Assembly (NCBI RefSeq): GCF_014199445.1
Contig: NZ_JACIJS010000001.1
Location: forward strand, 186,001-250,000
Length of the DNA stretch: 64,000 nucleotides
DNA from: Rubricella aquisinus
Lineage (GTDB): Bacteria > Pseudomonadota > Alphaproteobacteria > Rhodobacterales > Rhodobacteraceae
Reading direction: 5' to 3'
A program made the position numbers and the translations under genes. A model generated the notes under the pieces. The model saw only the letters and a program-made list of their open reading frames with translations. It ran no database searches and was not told where the DNA came from. The stretch's first letter is position 1; every line of letters begins with the position of its first letter. Below, in pieces: positions 8,833-18,408 of this stretch.

Positions 8833-9999
8833 CTAGGTCTGCGGGTGAAATTCGCTTCGGTCAAAGAAGCCGCTGCGCCCGACGCGCACCGGGCCGGATG
8901 TTCCGGGCACGGAAACACCGAGTTCCGTTCGCCCCTCGATTCGCGCGTGCGCCATCGGGACGGAGACATGCAGCGGGCCAAGCGCGCGGTGCATCAGATC
9001 GGGGCGGAAGGTTTCAAGTGCGGCGGCCTGCGCCCTGATCGGGCTGATCCCCCAGGCAGGGGCCGCGCGCTCCGCGATGAAGGCCGCTGCACTTTGCCAT
9101 GGATAGAGCGCGCCCAGACCAGACAGGCGGATCACGTCGGGGGCGTCCACCGTCGCCCCGCTGTGGCGCAATTGCAATCGCCCCAAGAGCGCGCGCTCAA
9201 TCGTCATGGGCGACGCGTCGAGGTAATGCGGCAGCGCCAGAATTTCAGCCGCGACACCCAGATTGCCGCTGACCGTCAGCCACATGCTCGCGCGGTAGAG
9301 CGCACGCACAAGCGCATCCATCGTGTCGGGATGCGCCATGGCCCAGTCAGCCTGAAGTGCGAGCACCTTTTCGGGCGAGGCCGTCCAGATATCCGCGCCC
9401 GAGAGCAGGATTTCGCCCGCGCCGCGCTCAACAGCGACGCTGCCCCATGGCTCACCGACCATGAACACATCAACCTCTCCCGCCTTGAGCACTTCGGGCA
9501 GCACCTTGGGCGGGGCAGTGAGGAACGTCACCTTAGACACATCCCCGCCGGATCGTTCGACCAGCAGGCGGACAAGTTCCTGATGCATCGAATGGGGAAA
9601 CGGCACACCGACGCGCAACCCGCCGGGATCAGCACATTTCACCAGCGCTCGCCCCGTCGCCATCGCATCCCCAAACCGCGCGCCATGCTCGACAAGCCGG
9701 TCGGCAAAATCGGGCCGCGCGGTCAGCGTATCGCCATTGGTGCCCAGCAGCATCGGTGCGACCAGCCCGGCGCGCATCGGCCCCACCCCGGCGGACATGG
9801 CAATCGCGAGGGGCGCCAGCATATGCGCCGCTGGATAGACCCCCAGCGCGATCTTGTCCCGGATCGTGGACCAACTGGTTTCGCGCACCAGCGTGAGGGC
9901 CACGCCTTCCTCCGCCGCGAAGCCCATCTCAAGCGCGATGATCGGCAGGGCCGCGTCGGTGAGCGGAATAAACCCGAGGGAGACATCCGCGCCGATCAT
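8833..9999 (-). CDS. nasS: Nitrate/nitrite sensor protein NasS
   Basis: NrtA-family ligand-binding protein (388 residues) without a signal peptide, hence cytoplasmic. The start VSLGFIPLTDAALPIIALEMGF parallels [20 protein letters not shown] of NrtA. In characterised systems NasS binds NasT and holds it inactive, and nitrate or nitrite releases it. It starts at ATG 9999, overlapping the nasT stop (ATGA), which matches their 1:1 partnership. It lies directly upstream of the regulated nrt leader on the same strand. Confidence 0.93.
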   Translation of the reverse strand: MIGADVSLGFIPLTDAALPIIALEMGFAAEEGVALTLVRETSWSTIRDKIALGVYPAAHMLAPLAIAMSAGVGPMRAGLVAPMLLGTNGDTLTARPDFADRLVEHGARFGDAMATGRALVKCADPGGLRVGVPFPHSMHQELVRLLVERSGGDVSKVTFLTAPPKVLPEVLKAGEVDVFMVGEPWGSVAVERGAGEILLSGADIWTASPEKVLALQADWAMAHPDTMDALVRALYRASMWLTVSGNLGVAAEILALPHYLDASPMTIERALLGRLQLRHSGATVDAPDVIRLSGLGALYPWQSAAAFIAERAAPAWGISPIRAQAAALETFRPDLMHRALGPLHVSVPMAHARIEGRTELGVSVPGTSGPVRVGRSGFFDRSEFHPQT

Positions 10000-10580
10000 T
10001 GCAGCAACTCCGCCGCTGAGATCAGCGCCTCTGCCACGTCGGACACACGCTTTCCCTTGTCCATCGCGGTTTTGCGCAACAGGGCGTAGGCCTCTTCTTC
10101 GCTGAGGCCACGGGCGGACATCAACAGCCCCTTTGCGCGGTCGATGGTCTTACGCTCCGACAGCGCGGTCTGGGTGGCGCGCAGCTCCTTGCGCAACCGG
10201 TCCACCTCATGAAACCGGGCGATGGCCATATCAAGCACCGGGCGTACCCGTTCTGCCCGCAAGCCATCGACGACATAGGCCGACACCCCCGCCGCCACCG
10301 CCGCCTGCATCAGCGCCTTGCCCGAGCGGTCAACGAACATCGCGACGGGCCGGTCCAGCGGGGCGGTCGCCACGGTCAGCGCGTCGATCGTGTCGCGGTT
10401 GGGATGCTCCATGTCGATGAGCACAAGATCGGGGGCAATCTCCTCCAGATCGCGGACAAGCCCGCCCGCGCCACGGCGCAGCACCACGGTCACAGTGTCA
10501 TCTTGTGACAAGGCCGCGACGATCTCTTCTCCACGATCCGTGTTGAGATCAATCACCAAAATCTTCAGCGTGTTGACCAA
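9996..10580 (-). CDS. nasT: ANTAR-domain antiterminator NasT
   Basis: RNA-binding antiterminator for the nitrate operon (194 residues from the chosen start). An N-terminal receiver-like domain (KILVIDLNTDRGEE; LVLIDMEHPN) is followed by a coiled-coil linker (about residues 115-140) and a C-terminal ANTAR domain (ERKTIDRAKGLLMSARGLSEEEAY...). No ATG or GTG lies in frame upstream. The start must be TTG: 10580 has GAGG 8 bases before it, while 10613 would add 11 residues without a ribosome site. Known role: bind tandem hairpins in the leader RNA and prevent termination. Confidence 0.92.
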   Translation of the reverse strand: MVNTLKILVIDLNTDRGEEIVAALSQDDTVTVVLRRGAGGLVRDLEEIAPDLVLIDMEHPNRDTIDALTVATAPLDRPVAMFVDRSGKALMQAAVAAGVSAYVVDGLRAERVRPVLDMAIARFHEVDRLRKELRATQTALSERKTIDRAKGLLMSARGLSEEEAYALLRKTAMDKGKRVSDVAEALISAAELLQ

Positions 10581-10744
10581 CTGGGGAGCCTCGAACAAAG
10601 GGGTCAGGTTCAACTCGAATGCCCGATTGATCAGGCACGCGCGACGGAGTGGTCAACGATCATCGCCTCACAGGGGGCAGGCGAGCGTATGATTTTTGAG
10701 AAGCTGGCGGTTTATTGGGCAATTGAGATGGAAATGGGCAAAGA

Positions 10745-11611
10745 TTACTTGGCTGCCGAGGGCAACACATCCTGCAAGAGCGTGTTGGGAAAGCGGCGCG
10801 ACAGGGTCACGGCGGAGAACGCCTCCTGCACCCCGTCGAGCGCGAGCGCCTCAACGAGTTTACCACTTTTCAGTTCGTCCTGCACGACGATGGGCGGCAC
10901 CAGCGCGATGCCGATATCCTGCCGCGCGAGCAGGCGGAGCATGGCCATGTCATCCGCCTCCGCCACCACATTGGGGCGCAGTTTGTGCTGATCGACCAGC
11001 CGGTCAAATCCCATGCGGATGCCACTTTCGACGGACGGAAGGATGAGCGGCTGATCCAACAGCGCGGCGAGGGTTTTGGCCTCTCCAATCCGTTCGGGCG
11101 TGCCGACAAGGCTCACTGATTGCGTGTCAATCGGATGCACCACCCATGGCGTTGCCGCGTCGCGCGGCGGCACGGTCGTCAGCAGCACCACATCAAGCCG
11201 GTGCGCCTCCAACGCGGCCAGAAGATCGGCCATCCCGCCGGAGCGCAGCACCACCTCCACCCCCGGTTTGCCAAGGATGGGCGCCAGAAACTCAAGCTGG
11301 AAGTTCCGCGACAGGGTCGCGAGTGCCCCCACCCGCAGGATCTGCCGGGGGCCGGATTGGCTGGCGAGCGTGGCGGTCAGCTCCTCCGCGGTGGCAAAGA
11401 TCACATCGGCATGGTCAAGCGCGATGCGCCCTGCCTCCGTCAGGTGCAGCCCGCGCCCGCGCCGCTCAAACAGCGCCTGCCCCATCCTCTGTTCCAGCGC
11501 CTGTATCTGGGTCGAAAGGGCCGATTGCGCGACGTTGAGCCGCCCGGCGGCGCGGGTCAGCGATCCTTCATGCGCCACGGCCCAAAAGGCCCGCAAATGT
11601 GTGTAATTCAT
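10745..11611 (-). CDS. LysR-family regulator, NhaR-like
   Basis: A 288-residue LysR protein. The N-terminal winged helix (MNYTHLRAFWAVAHEGSLTRAAGRLNVAQSALSTQIQALEQRMG) is close in wording to NhaR (NYxHLxxFWxVxxEGS). The C-terminal effector domain starts near residue 95. It sits between the nitrate island and paaX, 76 bases downstream of paaX on the same strand, and no antiporter gene lies beside it. Its target is unknown. The name NhaR-like refers only to sequence type. Confidence 0.85.
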   Translation of the reverse strand: MNYTHLRAFWAVAHEGSLTRAAGRLNVAQSALSTQIQALEQRMGQALFERRGRGLHLTEAGRIALDHADVIFATAEELTATLASQSGPRQILRVGALATLSRNFQLEFLAPILGKPGVEVVLRSGGMADLLAALEAHRLDVVLLTTVPPRDAATPWVVHPIDTQSVSLVGTPERIGEAKTLAALLDQPLILPSVESGIRMGFDRLVDQHKLRPNVVAEADDMAMLRLLARQDIGIALVPPIVVQDELKSGKLVEALALDGVQEAFSAVTLSRRFPNTLLQDVLPSAAK

Positions 11612-11687
11612 CGCCCAACCATTCTGTAATTGAGAACGGTTCGATTAAATCGTCATATCTGAGGAAAGGCAATCGGGCGCATCCCCG

Positions 11688-12431
11688 TCACGCAGAGCCC
11701 GCGCGCGGGATCAGCGCCAGAAGGTGCTGCACCTCCGCCCGGCAGATCGCGCCGGGCCAAGCCCCACCGATGGCCGCATCGGGCACATCGGGGTGCCGCA
11801 GCACCAGACGCCGCCATTGGTGCAGGACCAGAATGCGGATCGCGTCCTGCATGCCCGGCTCTGCCTGCGCCACGGTCCGGCGGATCATCCGCACCACAAT
11901 GGCCAGCCGCTCATAACCCTGCCAGACATCCGGCTCGACAATGCGCGCAACCGCCCAGCCCGGCAGCGGCCATGTCGCCTTGGCGGTCAGATTGGCGCCG
12001 CAGGGCGGCAGGTTCGGCACCAGAAACACATCGGGCGTGAGCCGCGCGGCACCCGGCCTTGCGCTGAACATTTCCTGCTGCTCGGCCGTGTCGGCAACGA
12101 TCATCACCCAATCATCCCGCGCAGGCGCGGCGGCATAGATCCGGTGTGCTGCACGGCGACTGATCGAAATCCCCTTGGTGGAGAGGGCATATTCGCTGGT
12201 TCGGCCCACGCGACGGCTGACCACCCAATCGTCCCGGCGCAACCGGTGGAGCGACACGCGCAGCGCGTCGGGCTTGACCCCAATCGGCTCCAGCACCGCC
12301 GCGATCTGCGCGGACGGGATGAACCGCCCGTCAAGCGCGCGATCCCCCAACACCGTGACGATCAGCGACCAGACCTTGATATCGCCAAGGGCCGTGAGAG
12401 TCTCAATCGCCTGTGTTGCGTCCTGTGTCAT
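11688..12431 (-). CDS. paaX: Phenylacetic acid degradation repressor PaaX
   Basis: Transcriptional repressor of phenylacetate catabolism (247 residues) that in known systems senses phenylacetyl-CoA. It has the PaaX layout: an N-terminal winged helix (DIKVWSLIVTVLGDRA ... LRVSLHRLRRDDWVVSRRVGRTSEYALS), a central domain, and a C-terminal PaaX domain (YERLAIVVRMIRRTV ... LVLHQWRRLVLRHPDVPDA). It lies 33 bases after paaZ on the same strand, so it is probably cotranscribed with it. Confidence 0.93.
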   Translation of the reverse strand: MTQDATQAIETLTALGDIKVWSLIVTVLGDRALDGRFIPSAQIAAVLEPIGVKPDALRVSLHRLRRDDWVVSRRVGRTSEYALSTKGISISRRAAHRIYAAAPARDDWVMIVADTAEQQEMFSARPGAARLTPDVFLVPNLPPCGANLTAKATWPLPGWAVARIVEPDVWQGYERLAIVVRMIRRTVAQAEPGMQDAIRILVLHQWRRLVLRHPDVPDAAIGGAWPGAICRAEVQHLLALIPRAGSA

Positions 12432-12464
12432 GGTCCCCGTGATGCGCGCGGCGGGTGCGAGGCG

Positions 12465-14465
12465 TCAATAGGCGTTCATCGTCAAAAGCTCATATTCCGC
12501 CACCTGATCGCTATCCTGATTGAACAGGGTGACATGCCAGCGGACTTCCCCATAGGTATCGGTGCGGCGGGTTTTTCGCCGGACAGTCAGGCGCACATGG
12601 ATCGCATCGCCGGGGCTGACGGGTTTTTGAAAGCGCAACGTGTTGAGCCCCGTATTGGCCAGCACCGGCCCCACATTCGGTTCCACAAACAGACCCGCCG
12701 CGAAGGACAGCAGAAGGTATCCATGCGCCACCCGACCGGGGAAGAACGGGTTTGCGGCGGCGGCCGCGTCGTCCATATGGGCATAGAACGTATCGCCCGT
12801 GAACGTCGCGAAATGCTCGATATCGTCCAGCGTCACGGTGCGCGGATCGGTGATAAGCGTCTCCCCAATCTGCAAATCGGTAAAGCTGCGGGTGAAGGGG
12901 TGGGCTGGGGCGGTCTGCTCTGCCGCACCCGGCACCCATTGCCCGGTGATCGCGGTGAGCATATCGGGGCTGGCCTGCACCGCCGTGCGCTGCATGTAAT
13001 GCATCACGCCACGGATACCGCCCAACTCCTCCCCACCGCCCGCGCGGCCCGGCCCGCCATGGACCATATGCGGCAAGGGGGAGCCGTGGCCCGTCGCCTC
13101 CGCCATGCTGGTACGGTCATTGATATAGAGCCGCCCGTGATAGCTGCCGATGCCCAGCGCCACGTCGCGGGCGACACCCGTATCATGGGTGATGAGAGAG
13201 GTCACAAGGCTCCCCTCCCCCCGATTGGCGAGCGTGATGGCATGGGGCAGATCGCGGTAGCCCATTACGGTCGCGACCGGGCCAAAAGCCTCGGTCTTAT
13301 GAATGGTTTGCGCGGCATCGGGATCGGCGCAGTGGAACAACATCGGCGCCATGAAGGCGCCATCCTCCGGCACCGCGTCAGCGGAATAGACGCATTCGGC
13401 CTCCGCCCCGATGAGGGCCGCCTTCGCCAGCACATCGTCGCGCTGATCGGTGGAGATGAGCGCGCCCATCTGGGTGGTTTTCTCGCGCGGATCGCCAATG
13501 GTGATTGCGGCGAGGTTGGTTTTCAGCGCGTCAAGCACCGCTTCGGTCGCATCCTGTGGCACGATCATGCGGCGGATGGCAGTGCATTTCTGCCCGGCTT
13601 TCGCGGTCATCTCCGCCGTTGCCTCCCGGATGAAAAGGTCAAACTCCGGGGTGCCGGGCAGCGCGTCCGGCCCAAGGATCGAGGCATTAAGGCTGTCCTG
13701 CTCTGCCAAAAACCGGGCACCCTGCCCCATAACCCCGCCGCGCAGCATGTCGGCGGTGGCCGCAGACCCGGTGAAGCTGATCACATCCTGCATTCCCAGA
13801 TGATCCAGCAGCCCGCCCGCAGACCCGGAGACAAGCTGCACAGCCCCCTCCGGCAAAAGGCCGCTATCCATCATCATCTCCACCGCGCGGGCGGCGACAT
13901 AACCGCTGGTCGTGGCGGGTTTCACGATGGCGGGCATCCCGGCCAGAAGGGTCGGCGCGAGCTTTTCCAGCATCCCCCAGATAGGGAAATTGAACGCGTT
14001 GATATGGATCGCAACCCCCTGCAATGGCGTGCAAATATGCTGGCCAAGGAAGGTGCCGTTGCGCGACAGTTGCTCCACCCCGCCATCGAGATAGACATGC
14101 CCCTCCGGCATTTCGCGCCGCCCTTTGGACGCGATGACCAGCATCGTGCCGATCCCGCCATCCACGTCGGTCCGGTGATCGGCCATGGTGCCGCCGGTAT
14201 GAAATGACAGGTCATAGAGGGGCTGACGCCGCTCCCGCAGGTAAAGCGCCAAGGCCTTCAGCATCTTGGCCCGGTCGTGGAAGGTCATTGCGCGCAGCGC
14301 GGGGCCACCTTTTTCGGTGGCGAAGGCAATCATCGCGGCCGGGTCCAGTGGCCCCCCGGCCTCTGCGATGACCTCCCCTGTGATGGCGGAGCGGATGGGC
14401 CGTGCGCCCGCGCCGGGGACGATCCACTGGCCAGCGGCGAAACTTTGCACCTGTTGGACGGTCAT
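12465..14465 (-). CDS. paaZ: Bifunctional oxepin-CoA hydrolase / 3-oxo-5,6-dehydrosuberyl-CoA semialdehyde dehydrogenase PaaZ
   Basis: Ring-opening enzyme of the phenylacetate pathway (666 residues). The N-terminal aldehyde dehydrogenase domain (about 1-510) shows [24 protein letters not shown] and the catalytic cysteine in GQKCTAIRR. The C-terminal MaoC-like hydratase domain (about 535-666) shows [36 protein letters not shown]. Length and domain order match the family. It is divergent from paaI across 87 bases that contain a perfect 12-bp palindrome. Confidence 0.96.
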   Translation of the reverse strand: MTVQQVQSFAAGQWIVPGAGARPIRSAITGEVIAEAGGPLDPAAMIAFATEKGGPALRAMTFHDRAKMLKALALYLRERRQPLYDLSFHTGGTMADHRTDVDGGIGTMLVIASKGRREMPEGHVYLDGGVEQLSRNGTFLGQHICTPLQGVAIHINAFNFPIWGMLEKLAPTLLAGMPAIVKPATTSGYVAARAVEMMMDSGLLPEGAVQLVSGSAGGLLDHLGMQDVISFTGSAATADMLRGGVMGQGARFLAEQDSLNASILGPDALPGTPEFDLFIREATAEMTAKAGQKCTAIRRMIVPQDATEAVLDALKTNLAAITIGDPREKTTQMGALISTDQRDDVLAKAALIGAEAECVYSADAVPEDGAFMAPMLFHCADPDAAQTIHKTEAFGPVATVMGYRDLPHAITLANRGEGSLVTSLITHDTGVARDVALGIGSYHGRLYINDRTSMAEATGHGSPLPHMVHGGPGRAGGGEELGGIRGVMHYMQRTAVQASPDMLTAITGQWVPGAAEQTAPAHPFTRSFTDLQIGETLITDPRTVTLDDIEHFATFTGDTFYAHMDDAAAAANPFFPGRVAHGYLLLSFAAGLFVEPNVGPVLANTGLNTLRFQKPVSPGDAIHVRLTVRRKTRRTDTYGEVRWHVTLFNQDSDQVAEYELLTMNAY

Positions 14466-14501
14466 GTCTGCATCTCCATCTTGGGGTCAGGAATTTATTG
14501 A

Positions 14502-14513
14502 CCGACCGGTCGG
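14502..14513. promoter_or_regulatory. TetR-type operator palindrome between paaZ and paaI
   Basis: CCGACCGGTCGG is a perfect 12-bp palindrome in the 87-bp divergent spacer, 37 bases from the paaZ start and 40 bases from the chosen paaI start. It overlaps a possible plus-strand -35 (TTGACC, 14498-14503). The form is typical of TetR-family operators and of reported PaaR sites, and a TetR gene lies in the same cluster at 16297. Confidence 0.65.
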
Positions 14514-14552
14514 CTTATGCAAACGTTTTCGCAAAAGCATGGGGAGGATCGC

Positions 14553-14987
14553 ATGACGGGGGACGAGCGCGCCAGACGCTGCGCCGATGCCATGTGGGCA
14601 CGGGATGACGCGTCGAAATGGGCCGGATTGTCGCTGGACGCGGTCGGAGAGGGGCGCGCGGTGATGTCCCTCACCGTCGCACAGCACCACACGAACGGGC
14701 ATGACACCTGCCATGGCGGCGTGACGTTTTTGCTTGCTGACAGCGCCTTTGCCTTTGCCTGTAACAGCCGCAATCAGATCGCGGTCGCACAAGCCAATTC
14801 GATCACTTACACAGCCCCCGCGCGGGCGGGTGATCGGCTGACCGCGACCGCGCGGGAGGTCAGCCTTGTCGGACGCAATGGCATCTATGACGTGACCGTA
14901 ACCCGGCAGGACGGCACCGAAATCGCTCATTTCCGGGGCGGCTCCCGCATCATTGGCGGCACCCATTTCGAGGAGGGCACCGCATGA
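14553..14987 (+). CDS. paaI: Hydroxyphenylacetyl-CoA thioesterase PaaI
   Basis: Hotdog-fold thioesterase (144 residues) that rescues CoA from dead-end phenylacetate intermediates. The motif HTNGHDTCHGGVTFLLADSAFAFACN is the PaaI signature, including the catalytic Asp in the helix. I chose ATG 14553, preceded by GGGGAGGATCGC. A start at 14517 would run through the promoter region. It ends in an ATGA overlap with paaK. Confidence 0.93.
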   Translation: MTGDERARRCADAMWARDDASKWAGLSLDAVGEGRAVMSLTVAQHHTNGHDTCHGGVTFLLADSAFAFACNSRNQIAVAQANSITYTAPARAGDRLTATAREVSLVGRNGIYDVTVTRQDGTEIAHFRGGSRIIGGTHFEEGTA

Positions 14988-16294
14988 AAGACCTCTCGCC
15001 CAAACCCGGCGATCTGGACCCGATCGAAACCGCGTCGCGCGACGAAATCACCGCCCTGCAACTGGAACGGATGCGCTGGTCGCTGCGCCATGCCTATGAC
15101 AATGTGCCGATGTATCGCGCGCGGTTTGACGCGGCGGGGGTGCACCCGGATGATCTGCAAGCTCTTGCAGATATTGCGAAATTCCCGTTCACGGTGAAGC
15201 AGGACTTGCGCGATCATTATCCGTTCGGCCTGTTTGCGGTGCCGCGGGAGCGGATTGCGCGGCTTCATGCGTCCTCCGGCACGACGGGCAAACCGACGGT
15301 CGTGGGCTACACCGCGCATGACCTGTCAAACTGGGCCGATCTGATGGCCCGCTCCCTACGGGCAAGTGGCACACGCGCGGGCGATGTGGCGCATATCGCC
15401 TATGGGTACGGGTTGTTCACCGGGGGCCTTGGCGCGCATGGCGGGGCGGAGCGGCTGGGCTGCACGGTGGTGCCCGTATCAGGCGGGATGACCGCGCGGC
15501 AGGTGACGCTCATTCAGGATTTCAAACCGACCACGATCCTCGTCACACCCTCTTACATGCTCAACATTCTGGATGCGTTTCGGGAGCAGGGCATTGACCC
15601 GCGCGACACCTCCCTTGAGGTGGGCGTGTTCGGGGCGGAGCCATGGACCAACGCGATGCGGCGGGAGGTTGAGGACGCGTTCGACATGCATGCCGTCGAT
15701 ATCTATGGCCTGTCGGAAATCATGGGGCCGGGTGTCGCCAATGAATGCGTGGAGACAAAGGACGGATTGCACTTTTGGGAGGATCATTTCTACCCCGAAA
15801 TCATCAACCCCGAGACCGGAGAGCCAGTGGCGGAGGGCGAGCGTGGGGAGCTTGTGATCACAACACTCACGAAAGAGGCGTTGCCGATGATCCGCTACCG
15901 CACCCGCGATCTGACCCGGCTGTTGCCCGGCACCGCGCGCACCATGCGGCGGATGGAAAAGATCACCGGGCGATCTGACGATATGATCAATCTGCGTGGC
16001 GTGAACGTGTTTCCGACCCAGATTGAGGAAGTGTTGCTCGCCACTCCCGGCCTCAGCCCGCATTTCCAGTTGGAGCTTTATCGCGATGGGCGGCTTGATG
16101 CGTTGCGTGTGCATGTGGAGGCCCTGCCCGAGCAGGCGGATGACGCGGCCCGCGCGGGTGCGGCGCGCGCCTTGTCCCATCAGATCAAGAGCATCATTGG
16201 CGTGACCTGTGACATCGCCGTCGCCACCCCCGGTGGCGTCCCCCGGTCCGAGGGCAAAGCGCAGCGCCTGCGTGACAGCCGCCCCAAGGATTAA
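14984..16294 (+). CDS. paaK: Phenylacetate-CoA ligase PaaK
   Basis: First step of the pathway: phenylacetate + ATP + CoA to phenylacetyl-CoA. The 436-residue protein has the AMP-binding P-loop SSGTTGKPTVVGY (about residue 92), a mid-domain YGLSEIMGPG, and the C-terminal ligase segment with GRSDDMINLRGVNVFPTQIE. Length fits the 430-440 residue PaaK class. Translationally coupled to paaI (ATGA) and followed after 2 bases by the TetR gene. Confidence 0.96.
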   Translation: MKDLSPKPGDLDPIETASRDEITALQLERMRWSLRHAYDNVPMYRARFDAAGVHPDDLQALADIAKFPFTVKQDLRDHYPFGLFAVPRERIARLHASSGTTGKPTVVGYTAHDLSNWADLMARSLRASGTRAGDVAHIAYGYGLFTGGLGAHGGAERLGCTVVPVSGGMTARQVTLIQDFKPTTILVTPSYMLNILDAFREQGIDPRDTSLEVGVFGAEPWTNAMRREVEDAFDMHAVDIYGLSEIMGPGVANECVETKDGLHFWEDHFYPEIINPETGEPVAEGERGELVITTLTKEALPMIRYRTRDLTRLLPGTARTMRRMEKITGRSDDMINLRGVNVFPTQIEEVLLATPGLSPHFQLELYRDGRLDALRVHVEALPEQADDAARAGAARALSHQIKSIIGVTCDIAVATPGGVPRSEGKAQRLRDSRPKD

Positions 16295-16296
16295 CC

Positions 16297-16890
16297 ATGC
16301 CCCGCCCCCGCGCCAAGGATCACGACGCCAAACGCCACCGCCTGTTGCGGGAGGCCGCGCGCCTGTTTGCCGAACAGGGCGTCGATGGCGCGTCGATGAG
16401 CCAGCTTGCGCAGGCCTGTGGCGTGTCGAAAGCGGCGATTTACCACTATTACCCGGGCAAGGATGCGCTGCTGTTCGACGTGCTCGACAGCTATTTGCAT
16501 GGGTTGCGGGATCAGGTTGTCGCCGTCCCGCTGGACGGAGCGCCGGATGCAGATTTGCACGCGCTGATCGCGGCGATCCTGCGCGCTTATGCGGGATCCG
16601 ACAATGAACACCGGGTGCAACAGACGGGCCTTTCTGCCCTCCCGGATGCGCAACAGGCAGTGTTGCGTGGTTATCAGCGCGATCTGGTGATGCACATGTC
16701 CCGCGCGCTGACCCGGACGGCCCCCGATGCATTTGCCGGAGACGCGCGCAAATTGCGGGAGGCGACGATGGCCGTGTTCGGCATGCTCAACTGGTTTTAC
16801 ATGTGGAACCGGGATGAGACGGAGGACGCGCGCGCCTCATATGCGCGCACCGTGGCCGATATGGTTCTGGGCGGTGTGCCCCGGATTTAA
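16297..16890 (+). CDS. paaR: TetR-family regulator of phenylacetate genes (PaaR-like)
   Basis: A 197-residue TetR protein with an N-terminal HTH (LLREAARLFAEQGVDGASMSQLAQACGVSKAAIYHYYPGKDALL) and a C-terminal TetR ligand domain. Its position directly behind paaK, and the CCGACCGGTCGG palindrome upstream of paaI, suggest it controls this cluster, as PaaR does in betaproteobacteria. The function is inference from context. Its stop overlaps the paaE stop, so the two genes converge. Confidence 0.82.
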   Translation: MPRPRAKDHDAKRHRLLREAARLFAEQGVDGASMSQLAQACGVSKAAIYHYYPGKDALLFDVLDSYLHGLRDQVVAVPLDGAPDADLHALIAAILRAYAGSDNEHRVQQTGLSALPDAQQAVLRGYQRDLVMHMSRALTRTAPDAFAGDARKLREATMAVFGMLNWFYMWNRDETEDARASYARTVADMVLGGVPRI

Positions 16891-17939
16891 TGGTCGTAGA
16901 CAAGCCGGATCACCGGGCTGCGCGGCAGGCATTGGCAGGTCAGCACATATCCTTGCGCGACTTCGTAATCCTCTAATGCGTGGTTCGCGATCATCTCAGT
17001 CTCGCCTTCGGTCACGCGCGCACGGCAGGTGGAACACACCCCAGCCCGGCAGGAAAACGGCGCATCAAGATCGGCGGCGAGTGCGGCATCGAGCACCGTA
17101 TCCCCCGGCGCGATGGTGATTTCGCGGGCGGCGCCGTCGAGGGTGATCGTCGCCTGCGCGCCGGTTTGGGCGATGGTGGCAGAGGCTGCCGGGCGCTTAG
17201 CCCGCCCCGGCTGGCCCGATGCGAACAATTCGAAACGAATTTGGTCCTTGGCTAAACCATTTTGCTGGAGCGCCTCTGAAATCGTCAGCATCATCGGCTC
17301 CGGCCCGCAGATAAATGCCGTATCCATGCGCTCAAGATCAATCCAATGGGTGAACAGAGCCGCGCATTTCTCGGCATCCACGCGACCGGTGAACAGGTCG
17401 ATATCCTGCGCATCACTCTCAAGAATATGGATCAGGGTGAAGCGGCCCAGATGGGTGTTTTTCAACTCCTCCAGGTCCTCCCGGAACATGATCGTGTTGA
17501 TCGCCCGATTGGCATAAACCAGCGTACAATCTGCGTCCGGATCATCGCGCAATGTGGTGCGCAGGATCGACAGGATCGGCGTGATCCCGGAGCCACCGGC
17601 GAAGAACAGCAGGCGTTTCCCGTGGTTAACGCCCGCGTGAAACTTGCCCATCGGCGGCATCGCCTCGATCACGTCACCGACCCGCAATTCGGTATTGGCC
17701 CATGTGGAGAAGGTGCCCCCTTCCACCCGCTTGATCCCCACTTGCAGGGCATCTCCTTCGGCGGCGCAAACGGAGTACGAGCGGCGGAGTTCCGCGCCGT
17801 CGAATTGACGGCGAAAGGTCAGGTATTGCCCTTGGGTGAAGCTGAAATCTGCATCTGCCGGCGGGGCGAGTGTGACCGCGACGGCATCGCGGATGGTGCG
17901 GTGAATGGCGGTCACGGTGAGGGGATGAAAACGGGCCAT
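16887..17939 (-). CDS. paaE: Phenylacetyl-CoA epoxidase reductase subunit PaaE
   Basis: Passes electrons from NADPH to the PaaABC oxygenase (350 residues). The N-terminal FAD/NAD(P)-binding reductase part shows RRSYSVCA and FFAGGSGITPILSILRT. The C-terminal plant-type ferredoxin domain has CRAGVCSTCRARVTEGE with a distal cysteine in VLTCQC, giving the [2Fe-2S] ligands. ATG 17939 was chosen because it opens the conserved MARFHPLTV start. It is the last gene of paaABCDE. Confidence 0.95.
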   Translation of the reverse strand: MARFHPLTVTAIHRTIRDAVAVTLAPPADADFSFTQGQYLTFRRQFDGAELRRSYSVCAAEGDALQVGIKRVEGGTFSTWANTELRVGDVIEAMPPMGKFHAGVNHGKRLLFFAGGSGITPILSILRTTLRDDPDADCTLVYANRAINTIMFREDLEELKNTHLGRFTLIHILESDAQDIDLFTGRVDAEKCAALFTHWIDLERMDTAFICGPEPMMLTISEALQQNGLAKDQIRFELFASGQPGRAKRPAASATIAQTGAQATITLDGAAREITIAPGDTVLDAALAADLDAPFSCRAGVCSTCRARVTEGETEMIANHALEDYEVAQGYVLTCQCLPRSPVIRLVYDH

Positions 17940-17949
17940 GACGCGCCTT

Positions 17950-18408
17950 TCAGATACATTTGAAATAGTCGAAGGGTTCAAGGCAGGTCTGGCACCGCCA
18001 TTGCGCCTTACACGGGGTGGAGCCGAATTGACTAATCCGTTCAACGGCTTGCGATTTGCAAAGCGGACAATGGGCAGGACCACCAGCTGGCTGAGGCGGG
18101 GCGATCCCGTAGGCTTCAAGCTTAGCGCGCCCGGCATCGCTTATCCAATCGGTCGTCCATGGCGGGGCAAGCTGTGTTTCAAGTTTCAGGTTTTGGACAC
18201 CATGATCGCGCAGCGCAACCTCCACATCCATCGCGATCACGCGGGTCGCCGGGCAGCCGGAATAAGTCGGCGTTAGCGTCACCGTGAGCAGATCATTCTG
18301 CCACTCAACAGCGCGGATCACACCCAGATCAACGAGGGAGATTGCCGGGATTTCCGGGTCCGGCACGGTCGCAAGCACGGCCCAAACCTCTGCCGCGGTG
18401 GCTACCAT
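17950..18408 (-). CDS. paaD: Phenylacetyl-CoA epoxidase-associated protein PaaD
   Basis: Likely matures iron-sulphur or diiron centres of the epoxidase. The 152-residue protein has a MIP18/DUF59 domain (VWAVLATVPDPEIPAISLVDLGVIRAVE) and a C-terminal zinc-ribbon-like tail (CPLCKSQ ... CQTCLEPFDYFKC). ATG 18408 starts inside the last codons of paaC (7-base overlap) with GGGGG upstream. Confidence 0.93.
   Translation of the reverse strand: MVATAAEVWAVLATVPDPEIPAISLVDLGVIRAVEWQNDLLTVTLTPTYSGCPATRVIAMDVEVALRDHGVQNLKLETQLAPPWTTDWISDAGRAKLEAYGIAPPQPAGGPAHCPLCKSQAVERISQFGSTPCKAQWRCQTCLEPFDYFKCI

Noticed and set aside
10745-11611. The LysR gene as nitrogen regulator of the nas cluster
   Set aside because: Its wording is NhaR-like rather than Nac/Cbl-like, and it is on the same strand and not divergent from nasT. 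Kept only as a regulator of unknown target.
11724-14207. 827-residue plus-strand frame across paaX and paaZ
   Set aside because: It is opposite two well-supported genes, and its translation is rich in His/Arg/Gly repeats typical of antisense of GC-rich genes.
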